From Deltaproteobacteria bacterium (GTDB lineage: Bacteria; Myxococcota_A; Polyangia; Polyangiales; Polyangiaceae), in contig JACRCQ010000006.1 of NCBI GenBank assembly GCA_016218915.1, forward strand, positions 1 through 64,000: a stretch of DNA of 64,000 bases, read 5' to 3'. This document shows, one piece after another, positions 24,936 to 33,635 of this stretch (within the stretch, counting starts at the first letter, position 1; every line of letters begins with the position of its first letter). A program made the translations under genes and the position numbers. The notes under the pieces were generated by a model that had not been told where the DNA came from, ran no database searches, and was given only the letters and a program-made list of their open reading frames with translations.

Positions 24936-25544
24936 TCAGGTCCAGTGGCCTGCCTTGAGCGCAGCAGCGTCGATGGGACGGATCTTTGGCGCCAAGGCCT
25001 CGCGGAACACGTCCTCGTCGTCCACTCCGATCGCAGCCCGGCCGAACCCTTCGGCCACTTCCATGGCCGAGGTGAGGATGAGCAGGAACTGCACGAAGCT
25101 GGAGGCTGCCAGGTGGGGCTCCCACCGGTCGGTGCCGCTCATCGCGGTGTACACCGGGCAGTCGCCTTCTGCATCGAGCTTGGAAACGTCGAGGAAGTAG
25201 GGGTCGCCGAGCAGCGCGCTCTGGCCGATGACCACCCACGACTTGCGCCAGCCGCCGTCCTTGTTCCCCTCGATGGGCGTGTTCTCGTCAACCAGGGAAA
25301 AGCCGATCTGCTCCTTGACGAGCTCCTCGGCTGGAAGCAGGCGAATGCGCTCGACCGGGGTGACCGTCTCGAGCTTGAGCGGGTTGGACTCGAGCAGGAA
25401 CGAGCGGTACCGGGCAGACAGCTTGAACAGCTTCTTGGCGTGGTCCAGGACTTCCGGGGACGCCTTTCCAAAAACGCAGGGGATCTTGCGACGCTCAAAG
25501 ATGGCCTTGAGCCCGGCAATAGCTTCAACCAGATCGCTATCCAC
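24936..25544 (-). CDS. SMI1/KNR4 (SUKH) family protein
   Basis: 202 residues from a GTG at 25544 supported by TGAGGG seven bases upstream (an ATG at 25574 has no such site). The central part has SUKH-fold landmarks: LPAEELVKEQIGFSLV, WRKSWVVIGQSALLGDPYFLDV, then DCPVYTAMSG and HLAASSFVQFLLIL. SUKH proteins often serve as immunity proteins for polymorphic toxins or as scaffolds. No toxin gene is next to it, so an orphan immunity or housekeeping role is equally possible. It is divergent from the phosphoribosyltransferase gene. Confidence 0.75.
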   Translation of the reverse strand: MDSDLVEAIAGLKAIFERRKIPCVFGKASPEVLDHAKKLFKLSARYRSFLLESNPLKLETVTPVERIRLLPAEELVKEQIGFSLVDENTPIEGNKDGGWRKSWVVIGQSALLGDPYFLDVSKLDAEGDCPVYTAMSGTDRWEPHLAASSFVQFLLILTSAMEVAEGFGRAAIGVDDEDVFREALAPKIRPIDAAALKAGHWT

Positions 25545-25693
25545 CTTTGAACCCTCACAGACTTGGGGAATCACGCAGTTTTGGGCATTGGGGCCGCATA
25601 GCCTACACCATGTTGCCGCCAGATCGAAGGGGCGGACACCGAGAGCGGGTTCTGCCCTCGATCCGACGCATTTGGTGTAGCCTTTCCCCCGTC

Positions 25694-26512
25694 ATGTCGA
25701 GCGAAACTGCGTACGAGTCAAGTTCCTTTCGGGTCGCCGAGATCCCCCACCGCTACGGTCCGAACGTGCACTTGCTGGACGATCCCGTGGCCTGGACACT
25801 GCTGGCCCGCGCTTCTGCGAGAGAGACCGGCCAGCCTGAGGTGGGCAGGCTCGTGAAGATGCTCTACGAGGATCTCGCTCGTAGGGTCGTGGCGGCAGAG
25901 TTTCCACGGGAGCTGGCGCGCGTGCCCACGCGGATGGTGGGCTCCCACCCGGAAGCTGTGATTCGCTCCGCCGCCGTCGCGCATCGAACCCCGGTCGTGA
26001 CCGTCGGCATCGCCAGAGCAGGCACCGTTCCGTCCCAGATCGTCTACGAATTGCTCAATGAAATCGTCGACCCCGCCCTGGTTCGCCAGGACCACCTGTT
26101 CATGAGCCGAGAGGTCAACGAAAAGGGCGAGGTGACCGGGGCGCGGTGGCACGACGCCAAGATCGGACGGGAGGTCGGCGGCAAGCTCGTGCTGTTCCCG
26201 GATCCCATGGGCGCGACCGGCTCGTCGATGTCCAGCGCCATCACCCACTACAAGACGCGCCTCGAGGGCCAGCCCTCCAAGGTCATCGCCATCAACCTCA
26301 TCGTCACCCCCGAGTACCTCAAGCGCCTGCTCGCGGATCACCCGGACGTGCTCGTCTATGCGGTTCGGCTCGATCGCGGGCTGTCCTCGGCCGAAGTGCT
26401 GACAACCGTGCCGGGAGACCGGTGGAACGAGGAGCGCGGGCTCAACGATCACCAGTACATCGTGCCGGGCGCCGGCGGCGTCGGAGAAATCCTCAACAAC
26501 AGCTGGGTGTGA
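25694..26512 (+). CDS. upp: uracil phosphoribosyltransferase (long N-terminus)
   Basis: 272 residues, against roughly 208 in typical Upp. The core matches: the loop for 5-phosphoribosyl diphosphate is LFPDPMGATGSS, and the uracil-binding end is LNDHQYIVPGAGGVGE. It salvages uracil to UMP. The about 50-60 extra residues are at the N-terminus plus an insertion before the PRPP loop (FMSREVNEKGEVTGARWHD). The chosen ATG lacks a clear ribosome site. Identity to classical Upp looks moderate, so a related pyrimidine phosphoribosyltransferase role is possible. Confidence 0.82.
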   Translation: MSSETAYESSSFRVAEIPHRYGPNVHLLDDPVAWTLLARASARETGQPEVGRLVKMLYEDLARRVVAAEFPRELARVPTRMVGSHPEAVIRSAAVAHRTPVVTVGIARAGTVPSQIVYELLNEIVDPALVRQDHLFMSREVNEKGEVTGARWHDAKIGREVGGKLVLFPDPMGATGSSMSSAITHYKTRLEGQPSKVIAINLIVTPEYLKRLLADHPDVLVYAVRLDRGLSSAEVLTTVPGDRWNEERGLNDHQYIVPGAGGVGEILNNSWV

Positions 26513-26522
26513 GCTCAGCAGC

Positions 26523-29210
26523 TCAGGAAGCCCAGTCGCGCTGCATCTCCTCGATGGTCTCGATCAGATCATGGGCGCCGGATCGGTGCGCGAGCTCCAT
26601 CGCTTCGCGCAGGTAGCGCATCGCATCTGGAGAGCGCTGCCGCGCCCGCGCGACTCGAGCGAGCGCGAAGAGCACCTTGGCCCGATCCTCACCGGAGGGC
26701 GGTGCCAGATCGAGCGCCTCTCTCAGCACGCCGTCCGCATCCGTCAGATCCCCGGCACGCGTCAGCGTTTCGCCCAGCTTGCGGCTGAAGATCAGCACCG
26801 CCCGCATCGGATCGTCGAGCTCGCCTCGGAAGATCTCCCGCCGGGCCATGTCCAGCCCCCTTCGGAAGGCAAGCACAGCCCCGCTGATGTCGTCGCGCGC
26901 CACCGCCAGGTCACCCACCTGCTCGAGCAGCAGCAGGGCCTCGAAAGAATCCTGGGCGGCGTACGCATGCAAGGCGCGCGCTTCCATGGGCAAGCTCAGC
27001 TCGCTCGACAGGTTGGCGGCCGCAGCGTGAAGCTCTCGACGCGCCCCGGCCGGGATCGTCACTTCAGCGATCTCGCGGATCAGCGGGTGCACGATGCGGA
27101 TGCCCGCCTGGCCCAGCGCAGCCATGCCGCAGGAGACCAGCTGCGCGATCGTGCGATCGACGTCCGTCCCCGGCTCGACCAGCTGCCCGATGTGGTGGGG
27201 CAACGCGTGGTCGCCGAGCACGGCGAGGGCTTGCAGCACCCGGCGTTCGGCGGTTTCGAGGCGGGCGATGCGAAGCGCGATCAAGTCCGCGAGCCGAGCT
27301 GGCGGCTGGGTGCCGCCCTCCTGGATGAAGCGCACGAGCTGCTCGATGTACATCGGCGGCACGCCGCGCGCGCTCATGCCCTGCAAAGCGTCGCCAGTCG
27401 TGGTGCCCCGCAGAAGCGCCGCCGCGACGTCCGGAGCCAGACCATTGAGGATCCGCGCCGGGAAGTGCCCCGGCCATTGCGCGTCGAAGCCAGGGACGTG
27501 CGAGACCAGCATCAGCACCGGCACGTCGAGCGCCTCGCCCGCCACGTCGGCAAACGCGTTGCGGCTCGCGCCGTCGAGGCGCTGCAGGTCGTCGACGACC
27601 AGGATGGTCCGCTTCGAGGTCCGCTCCCTGCCCGCGCGAAGAGCCCAGCGAAGCGCTTCTGCGCTTGCTCGCCGACGCTTTTCCGGCGCCATCGGAGGCA
27701 TGGTGCTGCGCTCCGGCTTGCCGAAGATGCTGGGAAGGACCCTGCGGACATCCGCGGGCGCGCTCGTCCAAGTCGACGGATCGCCGCCGTCGGCAGGCAG
27801 GGCTGCGAGCTGACGAATCGCCGTACGTAGCGCCCAGTACCCGACTTCGGACCAGTACGGGTCAGGCCCGGCATCGACCACGAGGTCGTTGTCGTCCACC
27901 AGCGCGAGAAACTCGCGCATCAGCCGCGTCTTGCCCATGCCAGGCTCGCCGATGATGCGAGCCGAGGTCAGCGAGGTGCGGGTGTCCGTCTGACGATCGA
28001 GCAGCCAGGCGATCTCTTCGTCGCGCGAAGTCAGCGGGATCGGGGCGACGCCGCCCGGGGCTGCCCGGGTCGGGGCTGGCATCTCGACCTTGGGGACGGC
28101 GCGATCGGAGATGGTCTTGTGCTGAGCGCCGGTGATCGCGACGCGCGAGCCGCAGTCTCCGCAGAAACGCTGTGTGCGCGGGAGCACGGCGCCGCATTCC
28201 GGACAACGGATCGAATCGGTTTCCGGAGGAACCGACACGCGAGGGGGCAGCGAGTCGAGCTGGAGCTTGACCGACTGGAGCGCCTCGGAGAAAGCATCCG
28301 AGGTCTGGTAGCGATCCTTGGGGTCCTTGGACAGCGCGCTGAGCGTGACCATGGCCAGCGACGCGGATATGTCGCGGTCCGGCGCGATCTGCCGGGGGTC
28401 GGGGGGCGGCACGGTCAGGTGCATCAACACGACCTGCGTGGGTGAATCCGCCACAAAGGGCAGCCGCCCGGTCAGCAGCTGGAACAGGATCACGCCCACC
28501 GCGTACAGATCGCTGCGCGCGTCGATCGTGTCTCCGCGCCCCTGCTCCGGCGCCATGTAGTCGGGCGTACCGCACACGATCCCCACGCTCGTGATCGCAG
28601 GGCCCTTGGCGCCGGTCAGCATCTTGGCGAGGCCGAAGTCCACGACCTTGACGAAGTCGCCGCCGGTCCGCATCGGCTCGATCACGATGTTCTCGGGCTT
28701 CAGGTCGCGATGGATGATCCCGATGTGGTGGGCTTCGGACAACGCTGCCAGCGTCTGTCGCAGGATGTCGATGATCCTACGGAAAGGCAGGGGCCCGTCC
28801 TCGTAGACCACGCGCGCGAGGTCCCGGCCTCGCAGGTACTCCATCACGAGGTACAGCTGCCCCGAGTCGTTCTTGCCGAAGTCGATGACTGCGACCGAGT
28901 TCGGGTGGTTCAGACGGCTGGCCGTGCGCGCCTCGGTAATGAAGCGGGCAGAAGCGCTCTCGTCTCCGAGCAGGTGGGGATGGACGATCTTGACCGCGAC
29001 CGTGCGACCCAGGGCGGTCTGCTCCGCGCGGTACACCCTGCCCATGCCGCCGATCCCGATGAGCTCCAGGATGACGTAGCCGCCCGGTAGCGTGGTTCCG
29101 ATGAGCGAATCCTCTTCGTTCTTCGTGACCTCGCCGATGGGGAACCCGCACGTAGGACAGAACCTGTGCGAGGAGTCGCAATCATTCATGCATTGCGGGC
29201 AGGTCGGCAT
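26523..29210 (-). CDS. Ser/Thr kinase fused to AAA ATPase and helical repeats
   Basis: 895 residues from the ATG at 29210; the frame is open further upstream but without domain content. Order: zinc ribbon (Cys 4, 7, 18, 21), kinase domain at about 43-315 with Lys74, HRD (Asp169), DFG (Asp191) and APEQ, then a second zinc ribbon (Cys 336, 339, 350, 353). Next come an AAA/STAND-type ATPase with Walker A GEPGMGKT (421-428) and Walker B ILVVDDLQRL, a winged-helix-like region, and C-terminal TPR-type helices (about 760-890). The layout is typical of myxobacterial kinase-ATPase sensors. No membrane segment. It is convergent with upp, and 10 bases separate the two stops. Confidence 0.9.
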   Translation of the reverse strand: MPTCPQCMNDCDSSHRFCPTCGFPIGEVTKNEEDSLIGTTLPGGYVILELIGIGGMGRVYRAEQTALGRTVAVKIVHPHLLGDESASARFITEARTASRLNHPNSVAVIDFGKNDSGQLYLVMEYLRGRDLARVVYEDGPLPFRRIIDILRQTLAALSEAHHIGIIHRDLKPENIVIEPMRTGGDFVKVVDFGLAKMLTGAKGPAITSVGIVCGTPDYMAPEQGRGDTIDARSDLYAVGVILFQLLTGRLPFVADSPTQVVLMHLTVPPPDPRQIAPDRDISASLAMVTLSALSKDPKDRYQTSDAFSEALQSVKLQLDSLPPRVSVPPETDSIRCPECGAVLPRTQRFCGDCGSRVAITGAQHKTISDRAVPKVEMPAPTRAAPGGVAPIPLTSRDEEIAWLLDRQTDTRTSLTSARIIGEPGMGKTRLMREFLALVDDNDLVVDAGPDPYWSEVGYWALRTAIRQLAALPADGGDPSTWTSAPADVRRVLPSIFGKPERSTMPPMAPEKRRRASAEALRWALRAGRERTSKRTILVVDDLQRLDGASRNAFADVAGEALDVPVLMLVSHVPGFDAQWPGHFPARILNGLAPDVAAALLRGTTTGDALQGMSARGVPPMYIEQLVRFIQEGGTQPPARLADLIALRIARLETAERRVLQALAVLGDHALPHHIGQLVEPGTDVDRTIAQLVSCGMAALGQAGIRIVHPLIREIAEVTIPAGARRELHAAAANLSSELSLPMEARALHAYAAQDSFEALLLLEQVGDLAVARDDISGAVLAFRRGLDMARREIFRGELDDPMRAVLIFSRKLGETLTRAGDLTDADGVLREALDLAPPSGEDRAKVLFALARVARARQRSPDAMRYLREAMELAHRSGAHDLIETIEEMQRDWAS

Positions 29211-29418
29211 CGGAAGATGGACCGTAGCACGAACCCAACGGGTCGGTATAAGGGTTGTTGCGGGATATCCTGGAAGGATTGGCCCGAAAACGGGCACCCG
29301 TACCCCAGGGCCACCGATGGCCCTTTCCCCACCCGAACGGGGCGCGTCCCATGCCCCCCTCCGAGCCACTCGCCGAAAAAACGACCTTCTCGACCGCTTG
29401 CGCTAATCTGTCCCGCAG

Positions 29419-30756
29419 ATGGAACAGCGACTGCGTCTGGGCCAGCTCCTGGTGGATGCATCCATCATCTCCAAGGAGCAACTCGAAGAGGTCCTCCTGC
29501 TGCAAAAGCAGGATGGGCGCAAGCTCGGCACGCTCCTGGTCGAGCGCAACCTGATCAACGAAACGCAGCTCACACAGATCCTCTCCCAGCAGCTCTCCGT
29601 GCCCTGGGTTTCGCTGTATCACGTCGACTTCTCCCGCCGCCTGCTCAGCCTCGTCCCCCTCGAGGTCGCGGAAAAATTCTGCCTCGTCCCCATCTACGTC
29701 CGTCACGTCCGGGGTCAGGGCGACACGCTCTATGTCGCCATGGATGACCCCACCAACGACGAAGCGCTCAAGGCCTGCCAGATGTGGGCCGGGCTGCCGA
29801 CGCGGGCGATGATCGCGTCGCCCAGCGACATCCGAAACGCGATCCGCGTCTACTACCCGGAAGCGCGTCGTGCCTCGGTGCCGCCCCCCAACGAAGTGGT
29901 TCCGCCCCCTGCGGCAGAGCCCGCGCCTGCCGCCGAACCCCCGCCAGCCACGCAGCCCGAACCTGAATCCGCGCAGCCCGTGGCTGCAACCACGCAGCCC
30001 GAGCCCCCGAGCACCGAGCCAGAGAACGCGCAGCCGCCGACCGAGCAGCAGCAAGCACCCGAGGCTGCGTCGGCTGCCGCATGGAAGCCTGCGCGCGGTG
30101 TGGACGAACCGACGAGCGAAGCCGAGCAAGCCGGAGCTTCCGAGGAACCAACGCACGAGGCACCGACCGAGGCTGCGCCGACGCTCCCTGCGGCCGGCTC
30201 GGAGCCGGAAGCTGATCAGACGCAGCCCGCTTCACCTGAAGATCAGGTCACCCTCGAGGTTGGCGCCGAGATTCCACTGGAAGAAGTGCTCCCAGAAGGC
30301 AGGCGCGTGCCCAGGAAGCGTCCCATGACCGGTGCGGAGCGGCTGATGTCGTTGACGCTTCTCGACGGCACGAAGCTGGCGCTTCCGGTGCGACGTCTTG
30401 CCTCCAAGCGTCGCGCCCCTCCCACGTTGGTGGAGGAAACCCAGGCAGAGCGCGGGCAGGAGCCGGATCAGGCGCAGGAACCTGGGCAGGAACCGATCGA
30501 GCCGCCGGCACCGTCCAGGCCGAGTGGTGCGCCAGGGCGCATGTCTCAGCCCCCGGCCGAGATCGTTCCGCAGGTCGAATTCACGGCGCGCGACGTGGTG
30601 GCAGCGCTTCGTGCCGCTGCGCACGGCGTGGACCCCACGGACATTCTCGGGGTGGAGCCGAAGTGGCAGGCAGTGCTCGCAGCCTTGCTGTCGCTGATGC
30701 TTCGCAAGGGGTTGATCGACGAGAAGGACTTCGTCGAAGAGCTCAAGAAGGTCTGA
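29419..30756 (+). CDS. GspE N-terminal (MshEN-type) protein without ATPase
   Basis: 445 residues. The first 150 match the N-terminal domain of type II secretion/pilus ATPases: RLGQLLVDASIISKEQLEEV and KLGTLLVERNLINETQLTQ are two copies of the RLGxxLV-type motif that binds cyclic di-GMP in MshE. DFSRRLLSLVPLEVAEKF, LYVAMDDPTND and a segment ending YYPEA follow. Residues 155-390 are Pro/Glu/Gln/Ala-rich, and the last 60 form a small helical domain ending DFVEELKKV. No Walker motifs exist, so it is not a secretion motor. Cyclic di-GMP binding is inference from the motif and needs testing, since the Gly after the motif is replaced. Confidence 0.8.
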   Translation: MEQRLRLGQLLVDASIISKEQLEEVLLLQKQDGRKLGTLLVERNLINETQLTQILSQQLSVPWVSLYHVDFSRRLLSLVPLEVAEKFCLVPIYVRHVRGQGDTLYVAMDDPTNDEALKACQMWAGLPTRAMIASPSDIRNAIRVYYPEARRASVPPPNEVVPPPAAEPAPAAEPPPATQPEPESAQPVAATTQPEPPSTEPENAQPPTEQQQAPEAASAAAWKPARGVDEPTSEAEQAGASEEPTHEAPTEAAPTLPAAGSEPEADQTQPASPEDQVTLEVGAEIPLEEVLPEGRRVPRKRPMTGAERLMSLTLLDGTKLALPVRRLASKRRAPPTLVEETQAERGQEPDQAQEPGQEPIEPPAPSRPSGAPGRMSQPPAEIVPQVEFTARDVVAALRAAAHGVDPTDILGVEPKWQAVLAALLSLMLRKGLIDEKDFVEELKKV

Positions 30757-30761
30757 CCCGC

Positions 30762-31094
30762 CTACTTGAAGGAGAAGAGCTTGGCGAGCTTCATGGCGAG
30801 CATGACGTTGCCCTCGACCTTGAGCTTCTGCTCGAAGTAGAGCGACATCCCCTTGTTCTGGGGATCCTCGTGCAGCTTCTGGAAGTCGTCGGAGCCGACG
30901 GTCAGGATGCAGTCTGCTCCGCCGGGGTTGCCGGCCACGCAGGTCGGCCCGGTCTCTGTGGCGTCGATGAACCACTCGCCGGAGTCGATGATGTTCAGCT
31001 GGAACTTCGCGTTGATCGTGCGCGCTTCCTCGGCGTTGCGCGCCAGCGCGCCAGGCAGCGTCTCGTTGAAGAGCGTCGGGATGTCGACTGCCAT
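30762..31094 (-). CDS. SCP2 sterol-binding-domain protein
   Basis: 110 residues, essentially one SCP2 domain. FQLNIIDSGEWFID, DCILTVGSDDFQKL and a C-terminal GNVMLAMKLAKLF are characteristic. Such proteins bind lipids or fatty acyl chains in a hydrophobic tunnel, usually in the cytoplasm. The ATG has AGGAG eight bases upstream. It converges with the MshEN-type gene, with only five bases between stops. Ligand unknown. Confidence 0.88.
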   Translation of the reverse strand: MAVDIPTLFNETLPGALARNAEEARTINAKFQLNIIDSGEWFIDATETGPTCVAGNPGGADCILTVGSDDFQKLHEDPQNKGMSLYFEQKLKVEGNVMLAMKLAKLFSFK

Positions 31095-31199
31095 GATTGG
31101 GCTCCTGGGTGATGGGGATCGGCTCGTTGGCCTGGACGGTTCAGCCCCGCGACTCCTGCATCATGCCCCTTGGGCGCGTCGTCAAGGTGAACGGGACCA

Positions 31200-31229
31200 T
31201 TGCGCCACCACACGACTCTTCGCTATGTT
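31200..31229 (+). promoter_or_regulatory. possible sigma-70-like promoter for lipoprotein gene
   Basis: TTGCGC (31200-31205) and TATGTT (31224-31229) are 18 bases apart. A start near 31236 would leave about 48 bases of leader containing AGGGAGG before the ATG at 31284. Confidence 0.4.
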
Positions 31230-31283
31230 GAACGCAGCAGCTCACTGCATCTGTACTTTCTTCGATCCCAAGGGAGGCTCCCC

Positions 31284-31976
31284 ATGTCCAAACGGCTTTG
31301 CCTTTTGTCTGCCGGTCTGGTTGCTCTCGTGGCAGCGTGCATCCCCGCTTGCGGGAGCTCTTCCTCGGACGAGCCGGTTGGAACCGGTGGCAGTGGCGGC
31401 GCCCTGATGGAAGGCGGGACGGACACCAGCGCGGACAACGCCGCTCCGGACACCTCGAACCCCGACACGTCGGTTCCCGATGTGTCCCAGGAGCCTGATG
31501 CGACGCAAGTCGACGTGCAGATCCTCGAGGGGAGCCTGTTCGACATGTCGCTGGACGGGACGATCGGCGACACCGGCCTTCCGGTGCAAGGATGCTACGA
31601 CTGCTCGGCCACCAAGTGCACCGACGAGCTGGCCGCGTGCAACAACGACGACAAGTGCCGCACGCTGATCCTTTGCATCTTCCAGGATGCTTGCATCGAC
31701 GGCTCGGGACAGATGGGCTTCAACCAGACCTGCCTGCTCACCTGCGCCCAGAAGGCCGGCATCTCCAACCCGCAGGATCCTTCGGTCTCGTTGCTGCTCG
31801 GCTACCTGCAGTGCGTCAACGGCGAATGCTCCACGGTCTGCGGTCTTCCGGATGGAGGAATCCAGATCGATGGCGGCCAGGACGCGCCGCACGACACGGT
31901 CCAGCCCGATGCGATCGACATGGACGTGATCCCGCCCACGGACAGCGGTCCAGCGCCCGACGTGGTCAACGAATAG
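31284..31976 (+). CDS. Cys-rich predicted lipoprotein
   Basis: 230 residues; the ATG is preceded by AGGGAGG at an ideal distance. The signal sequence ends in AACIPAC, so lipidation at either Cys of this pair is possible. An Asp/Thr/Ala-rich linker (about 28-85) leads to a domain with about twelve Cys (CYDCSATKC, CNNDDKCRTLILCIFQDAC, CLLTCAQKAG, CVNGECSTVCG), and an Asp/Pro-rich tail closes the protein. The Cys spacing suggests several disulfides in a surface protein; this linker-plus-Cys-rich layout is common in myxobacterial lipoproteins. No function assigned. Confidence 0.8.
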   Translation: MSKRLCLLSAGLVALVAACIPACGSSSSDEPVGTGGSGGALMEGGTDTSADNAAPDTSNPDTSVPDVSQEPDATQVDVQILEGSLFDMSLDGTIGDTGLPVQGCYDCSATKCTDELAACNNDDKCRTLILCIFQDACIDGSGQMGFNQTCLLTCAQKAGISNPQDPSVSLLLGYLQCVNGECSTVCGLPDGGIQIDGGQDAPHDTVQPDAIDMDVIPPTDSGPAPDVVNE

Positions 31977-32020
31977 CCTCGCTTGCCCGCTCCCTCACGG
32001 TCGCGGCTCCAAACGGTGCT

Positions 32021-33532
32021 CTAGCTGCGCAGCGTTCTCGCGCGGTGCGAAGCGGTCCACGGGCTGAGCCCGGATTGCTGATCCGTCTGCTGCCGTCCTG
32101 AGGCAACGCCTGCGAGCTCCAGGCGCGCCGCGGCGAGCGCCACGGCCACTGCCGGAGCGTGCTGCTCACCCGGCGGCACATATCCGTCGACCAGCAGGCT
32201 GTCCTTGTTGCGCTCGATGAATCCAGTGTCGTAGCGCCCCGCGACAAAGTCCGGGTGAGCCATCAGCCGATCGTGGAACACCAGGTTGGTCCGAATGCCG
32301 CTGACCACGTACTCGCCAAGAGCGCGCCGCATGCGCTGCACAGCCTGCTCGCGCGTAGGCGCGTATACTGACAGCTTGGACACCAATGGATCGTAGAAGC
32401 TCGAGATCGTGCAGCCGGAGTACACCCCGCCGTCATCACGAACCCCGGGTCCGGAAGGCGTGCGCAGACACTGGATCTTGCCTGGGCTCGGCATGAAGTT
32501 GCGCGATGGATCCTCTGCGTAGATGCGACACTCGATCGCGGCGCCGCGTCGCACCACCTGATCCTGCGACCATGAGAGCTTTTTGCCCGCAGCCACGCGG
32601 ATCATCTCGCGCACCAGATCCACGCCCGTGATCCACTCCGTGATCGGATGCTCGACCTGCAGCCGCGTGTTCATCTCCAGGAAGTAGAACTGGCCGTCAG
32701 GCGACAGAAGGAACTCGAAAGTACCGGCCGAGTGGTAGCTGACCGCCCGCGCCCCACGCACTGCGATCTCGCCCATCCTCGCGATCAAATCGGCGCTGGC
32801 ACCAGGGCACGGGGTCTCTTCGACCACTTTCTGGTGGCGACGCTGGATGGAGCAGTCCCGCTCGAACAGGTGAACCACGTTGCCGTGCTGATCGCCGAGC
32901 ACCTGGATCTCGACGTGCCTTGGCTGGATGATGGCTTTTTCGAGGTAGACGGTGTCATCGCCGAAAGCCTTGAGCGCCTCGCTTCGCGCTCGATCCCAGG
33001 CAGAAGCGAGCTCTTCGGGCCGATGCAGCAGCCGCATTCCCTTGCCACCGCCGCCTGCGGCTGCCTTGAGCATCACCGGGTAGCCGAGGGTCTGAGCGTG
33101 CGCACGGGCGTCGTCGAGGCTGGAGCAGTTCGCGCCAGGCACAATGGGGACTCCGGCTCTGGACATCAGATCGCGGGCCGCGGTCTTGGAGCCCATGGCG
33201 AAGATCGAGGAAGGGCGCGGCCCGATGAATACGATCCCGGCGTCTGCACAGGCCTGGGCAAATGGGGCGTTTTCGGACAGGAACCCGTATCCGGGGTGGA
33301 TGGCCTGGGCCCCGGTCTTGCGGGCTGCGTCGATAATGCGCTCTGCGACCAGGTAGCTGGAAGCTGCGGGCGCCTCGCCGATCGGCACCGCTTCATCGGC
33401 CATGCGAACGTGAAGCGCCGCGCGATCCACGTCGCTGTAGACAGCCACGGAGCCGATGCCCATCTCGCGCAAGGTGCGGATGATGCGGCACGCAATCTCC
33501 CCTCGATTGGCGACCAGGATCTTGCTGAACAT
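32021..33532 (-). CDS. accC: biotin carboxylase (acetyl-CoA carboxylase subunit type)
   Basis: 503 residues. ATP-grasp enzyme that carboxylates biotin on a carrier protein. N-terminal MFSKILVANRGEIACRIIRT, HPGYGFLSEN, ATP-binding AAAGGGGKGMR, RDCSIQRRHQKVVEE, catalytic FLEMNTRLQVEH and the C-terminal SGIRTNL block are intact. There is no biotinyl domain, so a partner carrier is needed; none is next to it. It may belong to acetyl-CoA or to propionyl-CoA/other acyl-CoA carboxylase. Its last about 50 residues are a divergent Gln/Ser/Arg-rich extension. It is divergent from xseA. Confidence 0.9.
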   Translation of the reverse strand: MFSKILVANRGEIACRIIRTLREMGIGSVAVYSDVDRAALHVRMADEAVPIGEAPAASSYLVAERIIDAARKTGAQAIHPGYGFLSENAPFAQACADAGIVFIGPRPSSIFAMGSKTAARDLMSRAGVPIVPGANCSSLDDARAHAQTLGYPVMLKAAAGGGGKGMRLLHRPEELASAWDRARSEALKAFGDDTVYLEKAIIQPRHVEIQVLGDQHGNVVHLFERDCSIQRRHQKVVEETPCPGASADLIARMGEIAVRGARAVSYHSAGTFEFLLSPDGQFYFLEMNTRLQVEHPITEWITGVDLVREMIRVAAGKKLSWSQDQVVRRGAAIECRIYAEDPSRNFMPSPGKIQCLRTPSGPGVRDDGGVYSGCTISSFYDPLVSKLSVYAPTREQAVQRMRRALGEYVVSGIRTNLVFHDRLMAHPDFVAGRYDTGFIERNKDSLLVDGYVPPGEQHAPAVAVALAAARLELAGVASGRQQTDQQSGLSPWTASHRARTLRS

Positions 33533-33635
33533 GGGTGGCCGCTAGCATCGGTCCGCGGCCGAGCGGTCGCAAGTGGCATATTCCTGCTCGAGCCCCTAGC
33601 CCCGGGTCACGGCCCTGGCTAGCCTTCTGCGCCCC

